The translations under genes and the position numbers were made by a program. Below, piece after piece: positions 1 to 6,997 of a DNA stretch of 18,600 nt. The DNA is from Actinotalea sp. GTDB taxonomy: Bacteria; Actinomycetota; Actinomycetes; Actinomycetales; Cellulomonadaceae. Location: contig JACIXM010000407.1 of NCBI GenBank assembly GCA_014360395.1, positions 1 through 18,600 on the forward strand. The letters are read 5' to 3'. The first letter of the stretch is position 1. Each line of letters begins with the position of its first letter. The notes below the pieces were generated by a model that was not told the DNA's origin, ran no database searches, and was given only the letters and a program-made list of their open reading frames with translations.

Positions 1-93
1 CGTGCCCGGCGGGCCCGCCGGCAGCGCTCCACCGCACCACCTGCACGTTCCCTGTCCGCACTACTCCCTGTCCGCATCGGAGCTCGAAACTCA
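1..93 (+). promoter_or_regulatory. rpsA leader region
   Basis: This is the non-coding stretch before rpsA. It is pyrimidine-rich on the plus strand and carries a perfect 12-bp direct repeat, TCCCTGTCCGCA, at 49-60 and 65-76 (16-bp period). A weak GGAG at 79-82 lies 11 nt before the ATG at 94 and is the only plausible ribosome binding site. I cannot find a convincing -10/-35 pair, so the promoter is probably to the left of the window. S1 is autoregulated through its own leader in enterobacteria; whether this leader does the same is unknown. Confidence 0.45.
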
Positions 94-1602
94 ATGACCA
101 TCTCCACCCCCGCCAAGCCGACGACGCCGCAGGTCGCGATCAACGACATCGGCACGGCTGAGGACTTCCTCGCCGCCATCGACGCGACCATCAAGTACTT
201 CAACGACGGCGACATCGTCGAGGGCACCATCGTCAAGGTCGACCGCGACGAGGTCCTCCTCGACATCGGCTACAAGACCGAGGGTGTCATCCCCTCGCGC
301 GAGCTCTCGATCAAGCACGACGTCGACCCCGACGAGGTCGTCAAGGTCGGCGACGCGGTCGAGGCCCTCGTCCTCCAGAAGGAGGACAAGGAGGGTCGCC
401 TGATCCTGTCCAAGAAGCGCGCCCAGTACGAGCGCGCCTGGGGCACGATCGAGAAGATCAAGGAGGAGGACGGCGTCGTCACCGGCACCGTCATCGAGGT
501 CGTCAAGGGTGGCCTCATCCTCGACATCGGTCTGCGCGGCTTCCTGCCCGCCTCCCTCGTGGAGATGCGTCGCGTCCGCGACCTCCAGCCGTACGTCGGC
601 AAGGAGATCGAGGCGAAGATCATCGAGCTCGACAAGAACCGCAACAACGTGGTCCTGTCGCGGCGCGCGTGGCTCGAGCAGACGCAGTCGGAGGTCCGCT
701 CCACCTTCCTGCAGACCCTGCAGAAGGGTCAGGTCCGCCCCGGTGTGGTCTCCTCGATCGTCAACTTCGGTGCGTTCGTGGACCTCGGCGGCGTCGACGG
801 TCTCGTGCACGTCTCCGAGCTGTCCTGGAAGCACATCGACCACCCCTCCGAGGTCGTCGAGGTCGGCCAGGAGGTCACGGTCGAGGTCCTCGACGTCGAC
901 TTCGACCGCGAGCGGGTCTCGCTGTCGCTCAAGGCGACGCAGGAGGACCCGTGGCAGGCGTTCGCCCGGACGCACGCCATCGGCCAGGTCGTGCCCGGCA
1001 AGGTCACCAAGCTCGTGCCGTTCGGTGCGTTCGTGCGCGTCGAGGACGGCATCGAGGGCCTCGTGCACATCTCCGAGCTCGCCGTCCGTCACGTCGACCT
1101 CCCGGAGCAGGTCGTCAACGTCGGCGACGAGACCTTCGTCAAGGTCATCGACATCGACCTGGAGCGCCGGCGCATCTCGCTATCGCTCAAGCAGGCGAAC
1201 GAGGGTCTGGACCCGCACAGCGAGGACTTCGACCCCGCGCTGTACGGGATGGCCGCCGAGTACGACGAGAAGGGGAACTACAAGTACCCCGAGGGCTTCG
1301 ACCCGGAGACCAACGAGTGGCTCGAGGGCTACGAGACCCAGCGCGAGGCCTGGGAGGCGCAGTACGCCGCCGCCCACGCCCGCTGGGAGGCGCACAAGAA
1401 GCAGGTGCTGGAGGCCATCGAGGCCGACGCCCAGGCGGCGACCTCGAGCAGCAGCAGCAGCAGCAGCGGCGGCGGCGGCGGTCGTGCCGACTCCGGCGCG
1501 TCCACCGCGTCGAGCTACTCCTCGGCGGCGGAGCCCGCCGGTGGCACGCTCGCCTCGGACGAGGCGCTGGCCGCGCTCCGGGAGAAGCTGACCGGCAACT
1601 GA
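94..1602 (+). CDS. rpsA: 30S ribosomal protein S1
   Basis: S1 binds single-stranded mRNA and brings it to the 30S ribosomal subunit. The 502-residue product has four S1 (OB-fold) repeats at about residues 39-108, 124-191, 212-281 and 297-366. The third and fourth carry the clear signature NFGAFVDLGG...GLVHVSELS / PFGAFVRVEDG...GLVHISELA and end in SLSLK. Four repeats is the usual actinobacterial form, against six in E. coli. The tail (about 370-502) is not an S1 repeat: it has an acidic/aromatic stretch, then eight serines (451-458) and five glycines (459-463), then a Ser/Ala-rich end. The ATG at 94 is chosen because the conserved N-terminal region follows directly and a weak GGAG precedes it. 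The gene stands alone and is followed by a strong hairpin at 1647-1694. Confidence 0.97.
   Translation: MTISTPAKPTTPQVAINDIGTAEDFLAAIDATIKYFNDGDIVEGTIVKVDRDEVLLDIGYKTEGVIPSRELSIKHDVDPDEVVKVGDAVEALVLQKEDKEGRLILSKKRAQYERAWGTIEKIKEEDGVVTGTVIEVVKGGLILDIGLRGFLPASLVEMRRVRDLQPYVGKEIEAKIIELDKNRNNVVLSRRAWLEQTQSEVRSTFLQTLQKGQVRPGVVSSIVNFGAFVDLGGVDGLVHVSELSWKHIDHPSEVVEVGQEVTVEVLDVDFDRERVSLSLKATQEDPWQAFARTHAIGQVVPGKVTKLVPFGAFVRVEDGIEGLVHISELAVRHVDLPEQVVNVGDETFVKVIDIDLERRRISLSLKQANEGLDPHSEDFDPALYGMAAEYDEKGNYKYPEGFDPETNEWLEGYETQREAWEAQYAAAHARWEAHKKQVLEAIEADAQAATSSSSSSSSGGGGGRADSGASTASSYSSAAEPAGGTLASDEALAALREKLTGN
1447..1482 (+). repeat. (AGC)7(GGC)4GGT trinucleotide tract inside rpsA
   Basis: Seven exact AGC units (1447-1467) are followed by four GGC and one GGT (1468-1482), encoding seven of the eight serines and all five glycines of the S1 tail. 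The tract is a perfect in-frame microsatellite, so gain or loss of units would change tail length without a frameshift. Confidence 0.9.
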
Positions 1603-1646
1603 CCCGGCACGCACCGGCGGTCGGGTCCTGACCGGGCCGACCGACA

Positions 1647-1694
1647 GCACGACGACGGGCCGTCCACCCTGCGGTGGGCGGCCCGTCGTCGTGC
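1647..1694 (+). terminator. Hairpin terminator after rpsA
   Basis: The arms 1647-1668 and 1673-1694 form a 22-bp stem with one T-G wobble and a 4-nt loop (CTGC). No T-run follows, which is common for terminators in GC-rich actinobacteria. It lies between the rpsA stop and the coaE promoter, so it insulates the two units. Confidence 0.85.
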
Positions 1695-1711
1695 CCGCCG
1701 GCGAGAGCGGC

Positions 1712-1725
1712 TAGGGTCCGGCGTG
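1712..1725 (+). promoter_or_regulatory. Probable leaderless promoter of coaE
   Basis: TAGGGT (1712-1717) fits the actinobacterial -10 pattern TANNNT and ends 7 nt before the GTG at 1725. This is the spacing expected when transcription begins at the start codon itself. No clear Shine-Dalgarno is present. The -35 cannot be recognised. Confidence 0.55.
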
Positions 1726-2330
1726 TGCTGAGGATCGGGCTCACGGGCGGCATCGCCGCGGGCAAGTCGGTCGTCGCCCGCCGGCTCGCGGAGCTGGGCG
1801 CGGTGGTCATCGACTACGACGTGCTGGCGCGGGAGGTCGTCGCGGCCGGCACGGCGGGCCTGGCCGCCGTCGGCCGGGCGTTCGGACCGGAGGTCGTGAC
1901 CCCCGCCGGGGAGCTCGACCGGGAGGCGCTCGCCCGGGTGGTCTTCGCCGACCGGGACGCCCGCGCCCGGCTCGACGCGCTCGTGCACCCGCTGGTGCGC
2001 AAGGCCGCGCGGGAGCGGGAGGCACAGGCGCGCTCCGGGGACCGCCCCGTCGTCGTCCACGACATCCCGCTCCTGGTGGAGACGGGCGATCCCGCGGCGT
2101 TCGACGAGGTCGTCGTCGTGGAGGCCCCCGCGGAGCTCCGGGTGGCGCGCCTCGTCGAGGGCCGGGGGATGACCCCGGAGCACGCGCGCGCCCGACTCGC
2201 CGCGCAGGCGCCGGACGAGGCCCGCCGCTCCGCCGCGACGGTGCTGCTGGACGGGTCCGGCACGGTCGAGGCACTCCTGGCCCAGGTCGACGCCCTCTGG
2301 CGCCGCTGGGTCGAGCGGCTGGCCGGGTGA
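1725..2330 (+). CDS. coaE: Dephospho-CoA kinase
   Basis: CoaE phosphorylates the 3'-hydroxyl of dephospho-CoA with ATP, the last step of coenzyme A synthesis, in the cytoplasm. The 201-residue product has the P-loop GGIAAGKS at residues 8-15 right at the N-terminus, followed by the IDYDVLARE motif (about 29-37; family consensus D-A-D-x-x-A-R) and the conserved stretch around [10 protein letters not shown]. Length is normal for the bacterial enzyme. The GTG at 1725 is chosen because the family begins a few residues before the P-loop; the frame remains open upstream to 1674, but that would run through the rpsA terminator. It overlaps the next gene by 4 bp (GTGA), so coaE and pcp are probably co-translated. 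Confidence 0.95.
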   Translation: MLRIGLTGGIAAGKSVVARRLAELGAVVIDYDVLAREVVAAGTAGLAAVGRAFGPEVVTPAGELDREALARVVFADRDARARLDALVHPLVRKAAREREAQARSGDRPVVVHDIPLLVETGDPAAFDEVVVVEAPAELRVARLVEGRGMTPEHARARLAAQAPDEARRSAATVLLDGSGTVEALLAQVDALWRRWVERLAG

Positions 2331-2971
2331 GCCGGACGGTCCTTGTCACGGGGTTCGAGCCCTTCGGTGGACGGGATGTCAACGCCTCCTGGGAGGCCGT
2401 GCGGCGCCTCGAGCAGCTCTGGGACGGCCCGGAGCGGCTCGTCGTCGCGTGCCTGCCCGTCGCGTTCGCGGCGGCGCCGGAGCGCCTGGGAGCCCTGCTC
2501 GCGGCGCTCACGCCGGACCTCGTCGTGTGCGTGGGCGAGGCCGGCGGGCGCCAGGTCGTCTCGCTCGAGCGCGTCGCGCTGAACCTCGTCGACGCCCGGA
2601 ACCCCGACAACGCCGGCTCGGCGCCGGTCGACGTCCCGGTCGTCGCCGGCGGGCCGACGGCGTACCTGTCGACCCTGCCGGTCAAGGCCTGCGCCGCGGC
2701 GGTCCGGGCGACCGGAGTGCCGGCGGAGGTCAGCCACAGTGCGGGGACGTTCGTCTGCAACGCGACGTCGTACGCGCTCCTGCACGCCCTGGCCGGATCG
2801 GGCACCCGGGCCGGGTTCGTCCACGTGCCTGCCATCTGGGAGGGCGGTGCCGACCGCACCGGCGGCGCGGCCGAGGACGCCGGCCGGGTGGCCCGGGCGC
2901 TGGCGGCCGTCGTGCGGACGGCGCTGGACGTCGCGGCCGACGTCGGCGGGTCCGCCGGGACGCTGGACTGA
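2327..2971 (+). CDS. pcp: Pyroglutamyl-peptidase I (pyrrolidone-carboxylate peptidase)
   Basis: This cytoplasmic cysteine peptidase (family C15) removes N-terminal pyroglutamate from peptides. The 214-residue product opens with the family hallmark [11 protein letters not shown] (5-15). The expected catalytic residues are visible: Glu81 in SLERVALN, Cys144 in [10 protein letters not shown] and His166 in GFVHVPAI, in the order and spacing of known Pcp enzymes. Length matches the family (about 210-220). The start is the GTG at 2327, which overlaps the coaE stop (GTGA). The C-terminal 10 or so residues are Gly/Ala-rich and probably disordered. The link to coaE looks like simple operon sharing; I see no pathway connection. 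Confidence 0.93.
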   Translation: MSRTVLVTGFEPFGGRDVNASWEAVRRLEQLWDGPERLVVACLPVAFAAAPERLGALLAALTPDLVVCVGEAGGRQVVSLERVALNLVDARNPDNAGSAPVDVPVVAGGPTAYLSTLPVKACAAAVRATGVPAEVSHSAGTFVCNATSYALLHALAGSGTRAGFVHVPAIWEGGADRTGGAAEDAGRVARALAAVVRTALDVAADVGGSAGTLD

Positions 2972-3012
2972 GCGGGAGCCCGGACCCGCGGGACCGTGTC
3001 GGTGCCGCGACG

Positions 3013-3025
3013 TACGGTGTCCCCA
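3013..3025 (+). promoter_or_regulatory. Probable leaderless promoter of uvrB
   Basis: TACGGT (3013-3018) matches TANNNT and stands 6 nt before the ATG at 3025; no Shine-Dalgarno lies between. I find no TCGAAC-N4-GTTCGA-like LexA box in 2972-3024, unlike at uvrA. Confidence 0.55.
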
Positions 3026-5157
3026 TGCGTCCCGTGACCGACCTGCAACGCCGCGTGGCACCGTTCGAGGTGGTGTCGGAGTACCAGCCGTCCGGCGACC
3101 AGCCCAAGGCGATCGCGGAGCTCACCCAGCGGGTGCGGGCGGGGGAGAAGGACGTCGTCCTGCTCGGCGCCACGGGTACGGGCAAGTCGGCGACGACGGC
3201 GTGGCTCATCGAGCAGCTGCAGCGGCCCACCCTGGTCATGGCCCACAACAAGACGCTTGCCGCGCAGCTCGCCACCGAGTTCCGGGAGCTGCTGCCGCAC
3301 CACGCGGTCGAGTACTTCGTCTCCTACTACGACTACTACCAGCCCGAGGCGTACATCGCGCAGACGGACACCTACATCGAGAAGGACTCCTCGATCAACG
3401 AGGAGGTCGAGCGGCTGCGGCACTCGGCTACCAACTCCCTGCTCACCCGGCGCGACGTCGTCGTCGTGGCCTCGGTGTCGTGCATCTACGGCCTGGGCAC
3501 GCCCCAGGAGTACGTGGACCGGATGGTGCGCCTCTCCGTCGGCGACGTCATCGACCGGGATCAGCTGCTGCGGCAGTTCGTGCAGATGCAGTACGCCCGC
3601 AACGACATGGCGTTCACCCGCGGGACGTTCCGGGTGCGGGGCGACACGGTCGAGATCATCCCGGTGTACGAGGAGCTCGCGGTCCGGATCGAGATGTTCG
3701 GGGACGAGATCGAGTCGATCCAGACGCTGCACCCGCTGACGGGCGACGTCATCCGGCAGGAGCAGGAGACGTTCGTCTTCCCGGCCTCGCACTACGTCGC
3801 CGGGCCCGAGCGCATGGAGCGCGCCATCGCGGGGATCGAGGCCGAGCTGGAGGAGCGGCTCGCCGAGCTCGAGCGGCAGAACAAGCTGCTCGAGGCGCAG
3901 CGGCTGCGGATGAGGACGACCTACGACATCGAGATGATGCGCCAGGTCGGGACGTGCGCCGGCATCGAGAACTACTCCCGGCACATCGACGGCCGTGGAC
4001 CGGGGACTGCCCCGAACACGTTGCTCGACTACTTCCCGGAGGACTTCCTCCTCGTCATCGACGAGTCCCACGTCACGGTCCCGCAGATCGGTGCGATGTA
4101 CGAGGGCGACATGTCACGCAAGCGGGCCCTGGTCGAGCACGGCTTCCGTCTGCCGAGCGCCATGGACAACCGGCCGCTGCGGTGGGAGGAGTTCGTCGAG
4201 CGGATCGGGCAGACCGTGTACCTCTCGGCGACGCCGGGGCCGTACGAGCTGTCGCAGTCCGACGGCGTCGTCGAGCAGATCATCCGGCCGACCGGGCTCG
4301 TCGACCCGGAGGTCGTCGTGAAGCCGACCCGCGGGCAGATCGACGACCTGCTCGAGGAGATCCGGGTGCGGGTGGAGCGCCAGGAGCGCGTCCTCGTCAC
4401 GACGCTGACCAAGAAGATGGCGGAGGACCTCACCGACTACCTGCTGGAGAAGGACGTGCGAGTGCGCTACCTGCACTCCGAGGTCGACACGCTGCGCCGG
4501 GTGGAGCTGCTCCGCGAGCTGCGGATGGGCCTCTTCGACGTGCTCGTCGGGATCAATCTCCTGCGGGAGGGTCTGGACCTGCCCGAGGTCTCGCTCGTGA
4601 GCATCCTGGACGCGGACAAGGAGGGCTTCCTGCGTTCCGGGACCTCGCTGATCCAGACGATCGGCCGGGCCGCGCGGAACGTGTCGGGCGAGGTGCACAT
4701 GTACGCCGACACGATCACGCCGTCGATGGCGCAGGCGATCGACGAGACGAACCGGCGCCGGGAGAAGCAGGTCGCCTACAACCGCGAGCACGGGATCGAC
4801 CCCACGCCGCTGCGCAAGCGCATCAGCGACGTCACGGACATGCTCGCGCGGGAGGACATCGACACCGCGGAGCTGCTCGAGGGCGGGTACCGCAACCCCG
4901 GCAAGGGCACGGGGAAGGGCAAGGGCGGCCGTGGACGGGCGCCGGTCCCGGCGGGGGGCGTCGGTGGGGACGCCGACAGCCCGCGCGCCCGGATGGCCGC
5001 GGTGCCGGCCGGGGAGCTGGCCGAGCTCATCCAGGAGCTGTCCGACCAGATGCACGCGGCCGCCGCGGAGCTGCAGTTCGAGCTCGCCGCGCGGCTGCGC
5101 GACGAGATCTCGGGGCTGAAGAAGGAGCTGCGCGACATGCAGGCAGCCACCGCCTGA
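3025..5157 (+). CDS. uvrB: Excinuclease ABC subunit B (UvrB)
   Basis: UvrB is the damage-verifying helicase of nucleotide excision repair. It is loaded by UvrA and then recruits UvrC. The 710-residue product shows Walker A GATGTGKS (48-55), the beta-hairpin segment [11 protein letters not shown] (101-111) that inserts between DNA strands, Walker B DESH (346-349) and helicase motif [11 protein letters not shown] (544-552). A C-terminal UVR domain (about 664-706) binds UvrC. Between helicase and UVR domain lies a basic, Gly/Lys/Arg-rich linker (about 617-655), which explains a length above the usual 660-690. The ATG at 3025 places the conserved [14 protein letters not shown] at residue 14, as in the family. 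It is separated from pcp by 53 nt and followed by a hairpin at 5178-5209. Confidence 0.98.
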   Translation: MRPVTDLQRRVAPFEVVSEYQPSGDQPKAIAELTQRVRAGEKDVVLLGATGTGKSATTAWLIEQLQRPTLVMAHNKTLAAQLATEFRELLPHHAVEYFVSYYDYYQPEAYIAQTDTYIEKDSSINEEVERLRHSATNSLLTRRDVVVVASVSCIYGLGTPQEYVDRMVRLSVGDVIDRDQLLRQFVQMQYARNDMAFTRGTFRVRGDTVEIIPVYEELAVRIEMFGDEIESIQTLHPLTGDVIRQEQETFVFPASHYVAGPERMERAIAGIEAELEERLAELERQNKLLEAQRLRMRTTYDIEMMRQVGTCAGIENYSRHIDGRGPGTAPNTLLDYFPEDFLLVIDESHVTVPQIGAMYEGDMSRKRALVEHGFRLPSAMDNRPLRWEEFVERIGQTVYLSATPGPYELSQSDGVVEQIIRPTGLVDPEVVVKPTRGQIDDLLEEIRVRVERQERVLVTTLTKKMAEDLTDYLLEKDVRVRYLHSEVDTLRRVELLRELRMGLFDVLVGINLLREGLDLPEVSLVSILDADKEGFLRSGTSLIQTIGRAARNVSGEVHMYADTITPSMAQAIDETNRRREKQVAYNREHGIDPTPLRKRISDVTDMLAREDIDTAELLEGGYRNPGKGTGKGKGGRGRAPVPAGGVGGDADSPRARMAAVPAGELAELIQELSDQMHAAAAELQFELAARLRDEISGLKKELRDMQAATA

Positions 5158-5177
5158 CGCCACCCGGTCCGGGCTGA

Positions 5178-5209
5178 CGTCCGTCGCCGTCGTCCGACGG
5201 CGCGGGACG
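5178..5209 (+). terminator. Hairpin terminator after uvrB
   Basis: The core arms CGCCGTCG (5185-5192) and CGACGGCG (5195-5202) are perfectly complementary. They are extended across a 2x2 internal loop by CGTCC (5178-5182) with GGACG (5205-5209). No T-run follows. It lies directly before the TerC promoter. Confidence 0.65.
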
Positions 5210-5222
5210 CGGTACGAAGGTC

Positions 5223-5228
5223 TATGCT
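5223..5228 (+). promoter_or_regulatory. -10 box of the TerC transcript
   Basis: TATGCT is a good -10 element. A start about 7 nt downstream (near 5235) would begin the RNA immediately before the riboswitch aptamer. The -35 region (about 5200-5205) is not recognisable. Confidence 0.5.
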
Positions 5229-5236
5229 CGCCCGGT

Positions 5237-5338
5237 TGGAGGGGAGTACTCCCGTCGCGGTGGCATCGTCATCACGGCCGACGCGACCGTCGGCCCGGTG
5301 CGCCGGCCCGGCCCACGGCCGGGTGGAGGAGACCTCCG
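5237..5338 (+). promoter_or_regulatory. yybP-ykoY manganese riboswitch aptamer
   Basis: The conserved blocks of the yybP-ykoY (Mn2+) family are present in order: GGGGAGTA at 5241-5248, ATCGTCATCACGG at about 5265-5277, and GAGACCTCC at 5329-5337. P1 can form between GGAGG (5238-5242) and CCTCC (5333-5337). A helix GTCGCG (5254-5259) with CGCGAC (5282-5287) and a hairpin CCCGGCC/GGCCGGG (5307-5313/5317-5323, loop CAC) fill the interior. It stands before a TerC-family gene, one of the classic targets of this riboswitch. Known members sense Mn2+ and turn the gene on. Confidence 0.9.
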
Positions 5339-5362
5339 GTACCGCTCCCGACGTACCGGAGG
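5333..5362 (+). promoter_or_regulatory. Riboswitch expression platform that masks the ribosome binding site
   Basis: CCTCCGGTAC (5333-5342) and GTACCGGAGG (5353-5362) are a perfect 10-bp inverted repeat with a 10-nt loop. The left arm includes the 3' strand of aptamer helix P1 (5333-5337). The right arm ends in GGAGG (5358-5362), the Shine-Dalgarno 4 nt before the GTG at 5367. P1 and the masking hairpin cannot form together, so ligand binding should release the Shine-Dalgarno. There is no T-run, which argues for translational rather than transcriptional control. Confidence 0.8.
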
Positions 5363-5366
5363 CCTT

Positions 5367-6503
5367 GTGAACGTCCCCCTGTGGGTGTGGCTGCTCACCG
5401 CTGGTGGTGTGCTCGCCCTTGTCGTCTTCGACTTCTACGCCCACGTGCGCACGCCGCACGAACCCACCTTCCGCGAGTCGGCGATCTGGTCCTCGGTGTA
5501 CATCGCCCTGGCGATCGTCTTCGGCCTCGGGCTCATGGCCGTGGCCGGCACGACCTACGGCGGCGAGTACTTCGCGGGCTACGTGACCGAGAAGAGCCTG
5601 TCGGTCGACAACCTCTTCGTCTTCCTCATCATCATGACGCGGTTCGCCGTGCCACGGCCCTACCAGCAGAAGGTGCTGCTGGTGGGCGTGGCGATCGCCA
5701 TCGTCCTGCGCGGCCTGTTCATCTGGGCCGGCGCGGCGGCCATCGCCCAGTTCTCGTGGGTCTTCTACCTCTTCGGTGCCTTCCTGCTCTACACGGCCGT
5801 CAAGCTGGCCCGCGAGAAGCACGAGGAGGACGCCCCGGCGGAGTTCAAGGACAACCGCCTGCTGCGGCTCGTCCGACGCATCCTGCCCTCCACGACCGAG
5901 TACCACAGCGACCGGCTCTGGGTCCGCAAGGCAGGGCGCCTCGTGGCCACCCCGATGCTCATCGTCATGATCGCGATCGGGTCGACGGACGTCCTGTTCG
6001 CCCTCGACTCCATCCCGGCGATCTTCGGGCTCACCAAGGAGCCCTACATCGTCTTCACGACGAACGCCTTCGCCCTCCTGGGGCTGCGCCAGCTCTACTT
6101 CCTCCTCGGCGGGCTGCTCCAGCGGCTCGTCTACCTCTCGCAGGGCCTCGCGGTCATCCTCGGCTTCATCGGCGTCAAGCTCGTGCTGGAGGCGCTGCAC
6201 ACCAACGAGGTGCCGTTCATCAATAGCGGCGAGCACGTCGAGTGGGCGCCCGAGATCCCGATCTGGCTCTCCTTGTCGATCATCCTGGGCACCCTCACCG
6301 TCGCCACCGTGGCCAGCCTCCTGGCGACGCGGCGGCGCACCCGGGACGTGGCGTCGGTCGCGGAGCAGGGTGAGCTGGCCGCGTCGGGCATCGACCCGGA
6401 GCTGGCCGGGACCCCGGTCGGCGAGGCGCCGCTGAGCCACTCCGCCCGGGTCGGCCGGGTGGGGGACCTGGAGCCGACCGACGAGCGCACCGACCGCCGC
6501 TGA
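5367..6503 (+). CDS. TerC/Alx family integral membrane protein, manganese-riboswitch controlled
   Basis: The 378-residue product is a polytopic membrane protein with about eight or nine hydrophobic segments. It carries the two TerC signature blocks: TEKSLSVDNLFVF (74-86) and IGSTDVLFALDSIPAIFGLT (204-223), whose acidic residues (Glu75, Asp81, Asp208, Asp214) sit in membrane segments and probably form a metal site. Relatives include E. coli Alx and B. subtilis YceF/YkoY, linked to manganese export or to metallation of exported proteins; older tellurite-resistance naming is not a safe function. The last 55 or so residues are a hydrophilic tail. The GTG at 5367 is chosen because GGAGG (5358-5362) precedes it and the hydrophobic N-terminus follows. 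An upstream extension to 5298 would lie inside the riboswitch. It converges with the YciI gene, 27 nt apart. Confidence 0.93.
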   Translation: MNVPLWVWLLTAGGVLALVVFDFYAHVRTPHEPTFRESAIWSSVYIALAIVFGLGLMAVAGTTYGGEYFAGYVTEKSLSVDNLFVFLIIMTRFAVPRPYQQKVLLVGVAIAIVLRGLFIWAGAAAIAQFSWVFYLFGAFLLYTAVKLAREKHEEDAPAEFKDNRLLRLVRRILPSTTEYHSDRLWVRKAGRLVATPMLIVMIAIGSTDVLFALDSIPAIFGLTKEPYIVFTTNAFALLGLRQLYFLLGGLLQRLVYLSQGLAVILGFIGVKLVLEALHTNEVPFINSGEHVEWAPEIPIWLSLSIILGTLTVATVASLLATRRRTRDVASVAEQGELAASGIDPELAGTPVGEAPLSHSARVGRVGDLEPTDERTDRR

Positions 6504-6530
6504 TGCCCCGCACGGTCCGGGCCCGACCGG

Positions 6531-6845
6531 TCAGGCGAACGGGCCGACGACCGGGTCCCACTCCCGGGCCCTGCGGGACGCCAGGAGGCCCGCGGCGCGG
6601 AACGGGTCACCGTCGAGGGCCGCCAGCGCGGCCTCGGCGGACTCGGCCCGCAGGAGGAGGAGCGCGCCCGGCGCCGCCGTGCCGGGCGGGGTGTCGTCAC
6701 CGACCGGTCCGCCGCGCCAGGGCCCGCTCGCCAGGACCGTCCCGTCGTCGACGAGGCTGCGGACGAACTGACGGTGCTCGGGGCGGAGGGCGTCCTGGAC
6801 GTCCCGGCGGCTGTCGTACTCGTACTCGATCGCGTAGATGGGCAC
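6531..6845 (-). CDS. YciI-like (YCII domain) small protein
   Basis: The 104-residue product has a ferredoxin-like YCII fold pattern. It opens with a beta strand (PIYAIEYEY), then RPEHRQFVRSLVDDGTVLASGPW (with the conserved His), a strand (GALLLLRAES), then AALAALDGDPFRAAGLLASRRAREWDPVVG at the C-terminus. Family members are small cytoplasmic proteins of mostly unknown function; some resemble dehalogenase or muconolactone-isomerase folds. The GTG start at 6845 is chosen because the domain begins at once. The frame stays open to 6902 but the extra 19 residues look like non-coding translation. CACAAT (minus strand; 6851-6856 on plus) lies 5 nt before the GTG and may be its -10. It is divergent from the kinase gene and convergent with TerC. 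Confidence 0.85.
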   Translation of the reverse strand: MPIYAIEYEYDSRRDVQDALRPEHRQFVRSLVDDGTVLASGPWRGGPVGDDTPPGTAAPGALLLLRAESAEAALAALDGDPFRAAGLLASRRAREWDPVVGPFA

Positions 6846-6916
6846 ACGGCATTGTGACGTGACCGGGACGACCACGGGCACGCCCGTCTCGACGTGCGGC
6901 ACCGGGCTGCGGGCCG

Positions 6917-6994
6917 TAGCGTCGGAACGGCATCCGGCGCGTCCGGATGCCGCGAGGGTCGGCCGGACGAGGCCGGCGCGGACCGAAGGAGAGG
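6917..6994 (+). promoter_or_regulatory. Kinase promoter, leader hairpin and ribosome binding site
   Basis: TAGCGT (6917-6922) is a candidate -10. A perfect 10-bp inverted repeat, CGGCATCCGG (6928-6937) and CCGGATGCCG (6943-6952) with a 5-nt loop, begins where transcription would start. It could be an operator or a 5' RNA hairpin. A strong ribosome binding site, GAAGGAGAGG (6985-6994), lies just before the GTG at 6998; this is the best Shine-Dalgarno in the window together with the one of TerC. Confidence 0.5.
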
Positions 6995-6997
6995 CAC

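Noticed and set aside
82..97. CTCGAAAC before rpsA as a LexA half-site
   Set aside because: Only one half matches TCGAAC loosely and there is no second half; ribosomal genes are not SOS targets.
91..1092. Open frame of about 330 codons on the minus strand over rpsA
   Set aside because: It is the codon-bias shadow of rpsA; the composition is Asp/Leu/Val repeats with no family match.
2449..3024. Upstream in-frame extension of uvrB
   Set aside because: It overlaps pcp in another frame and crosses the uvrB promoter; pcp has all catalytic residues, so its frame is the real one.
5298..5366. Earlier in-frame start for TerC
   Set aside because: This segment belongs to the riboswitch and its translation is Arg/Gly/Pro-rich; GGAGG at 5358-5362 and the hydrophobic N-terminus fix the start at 5367.
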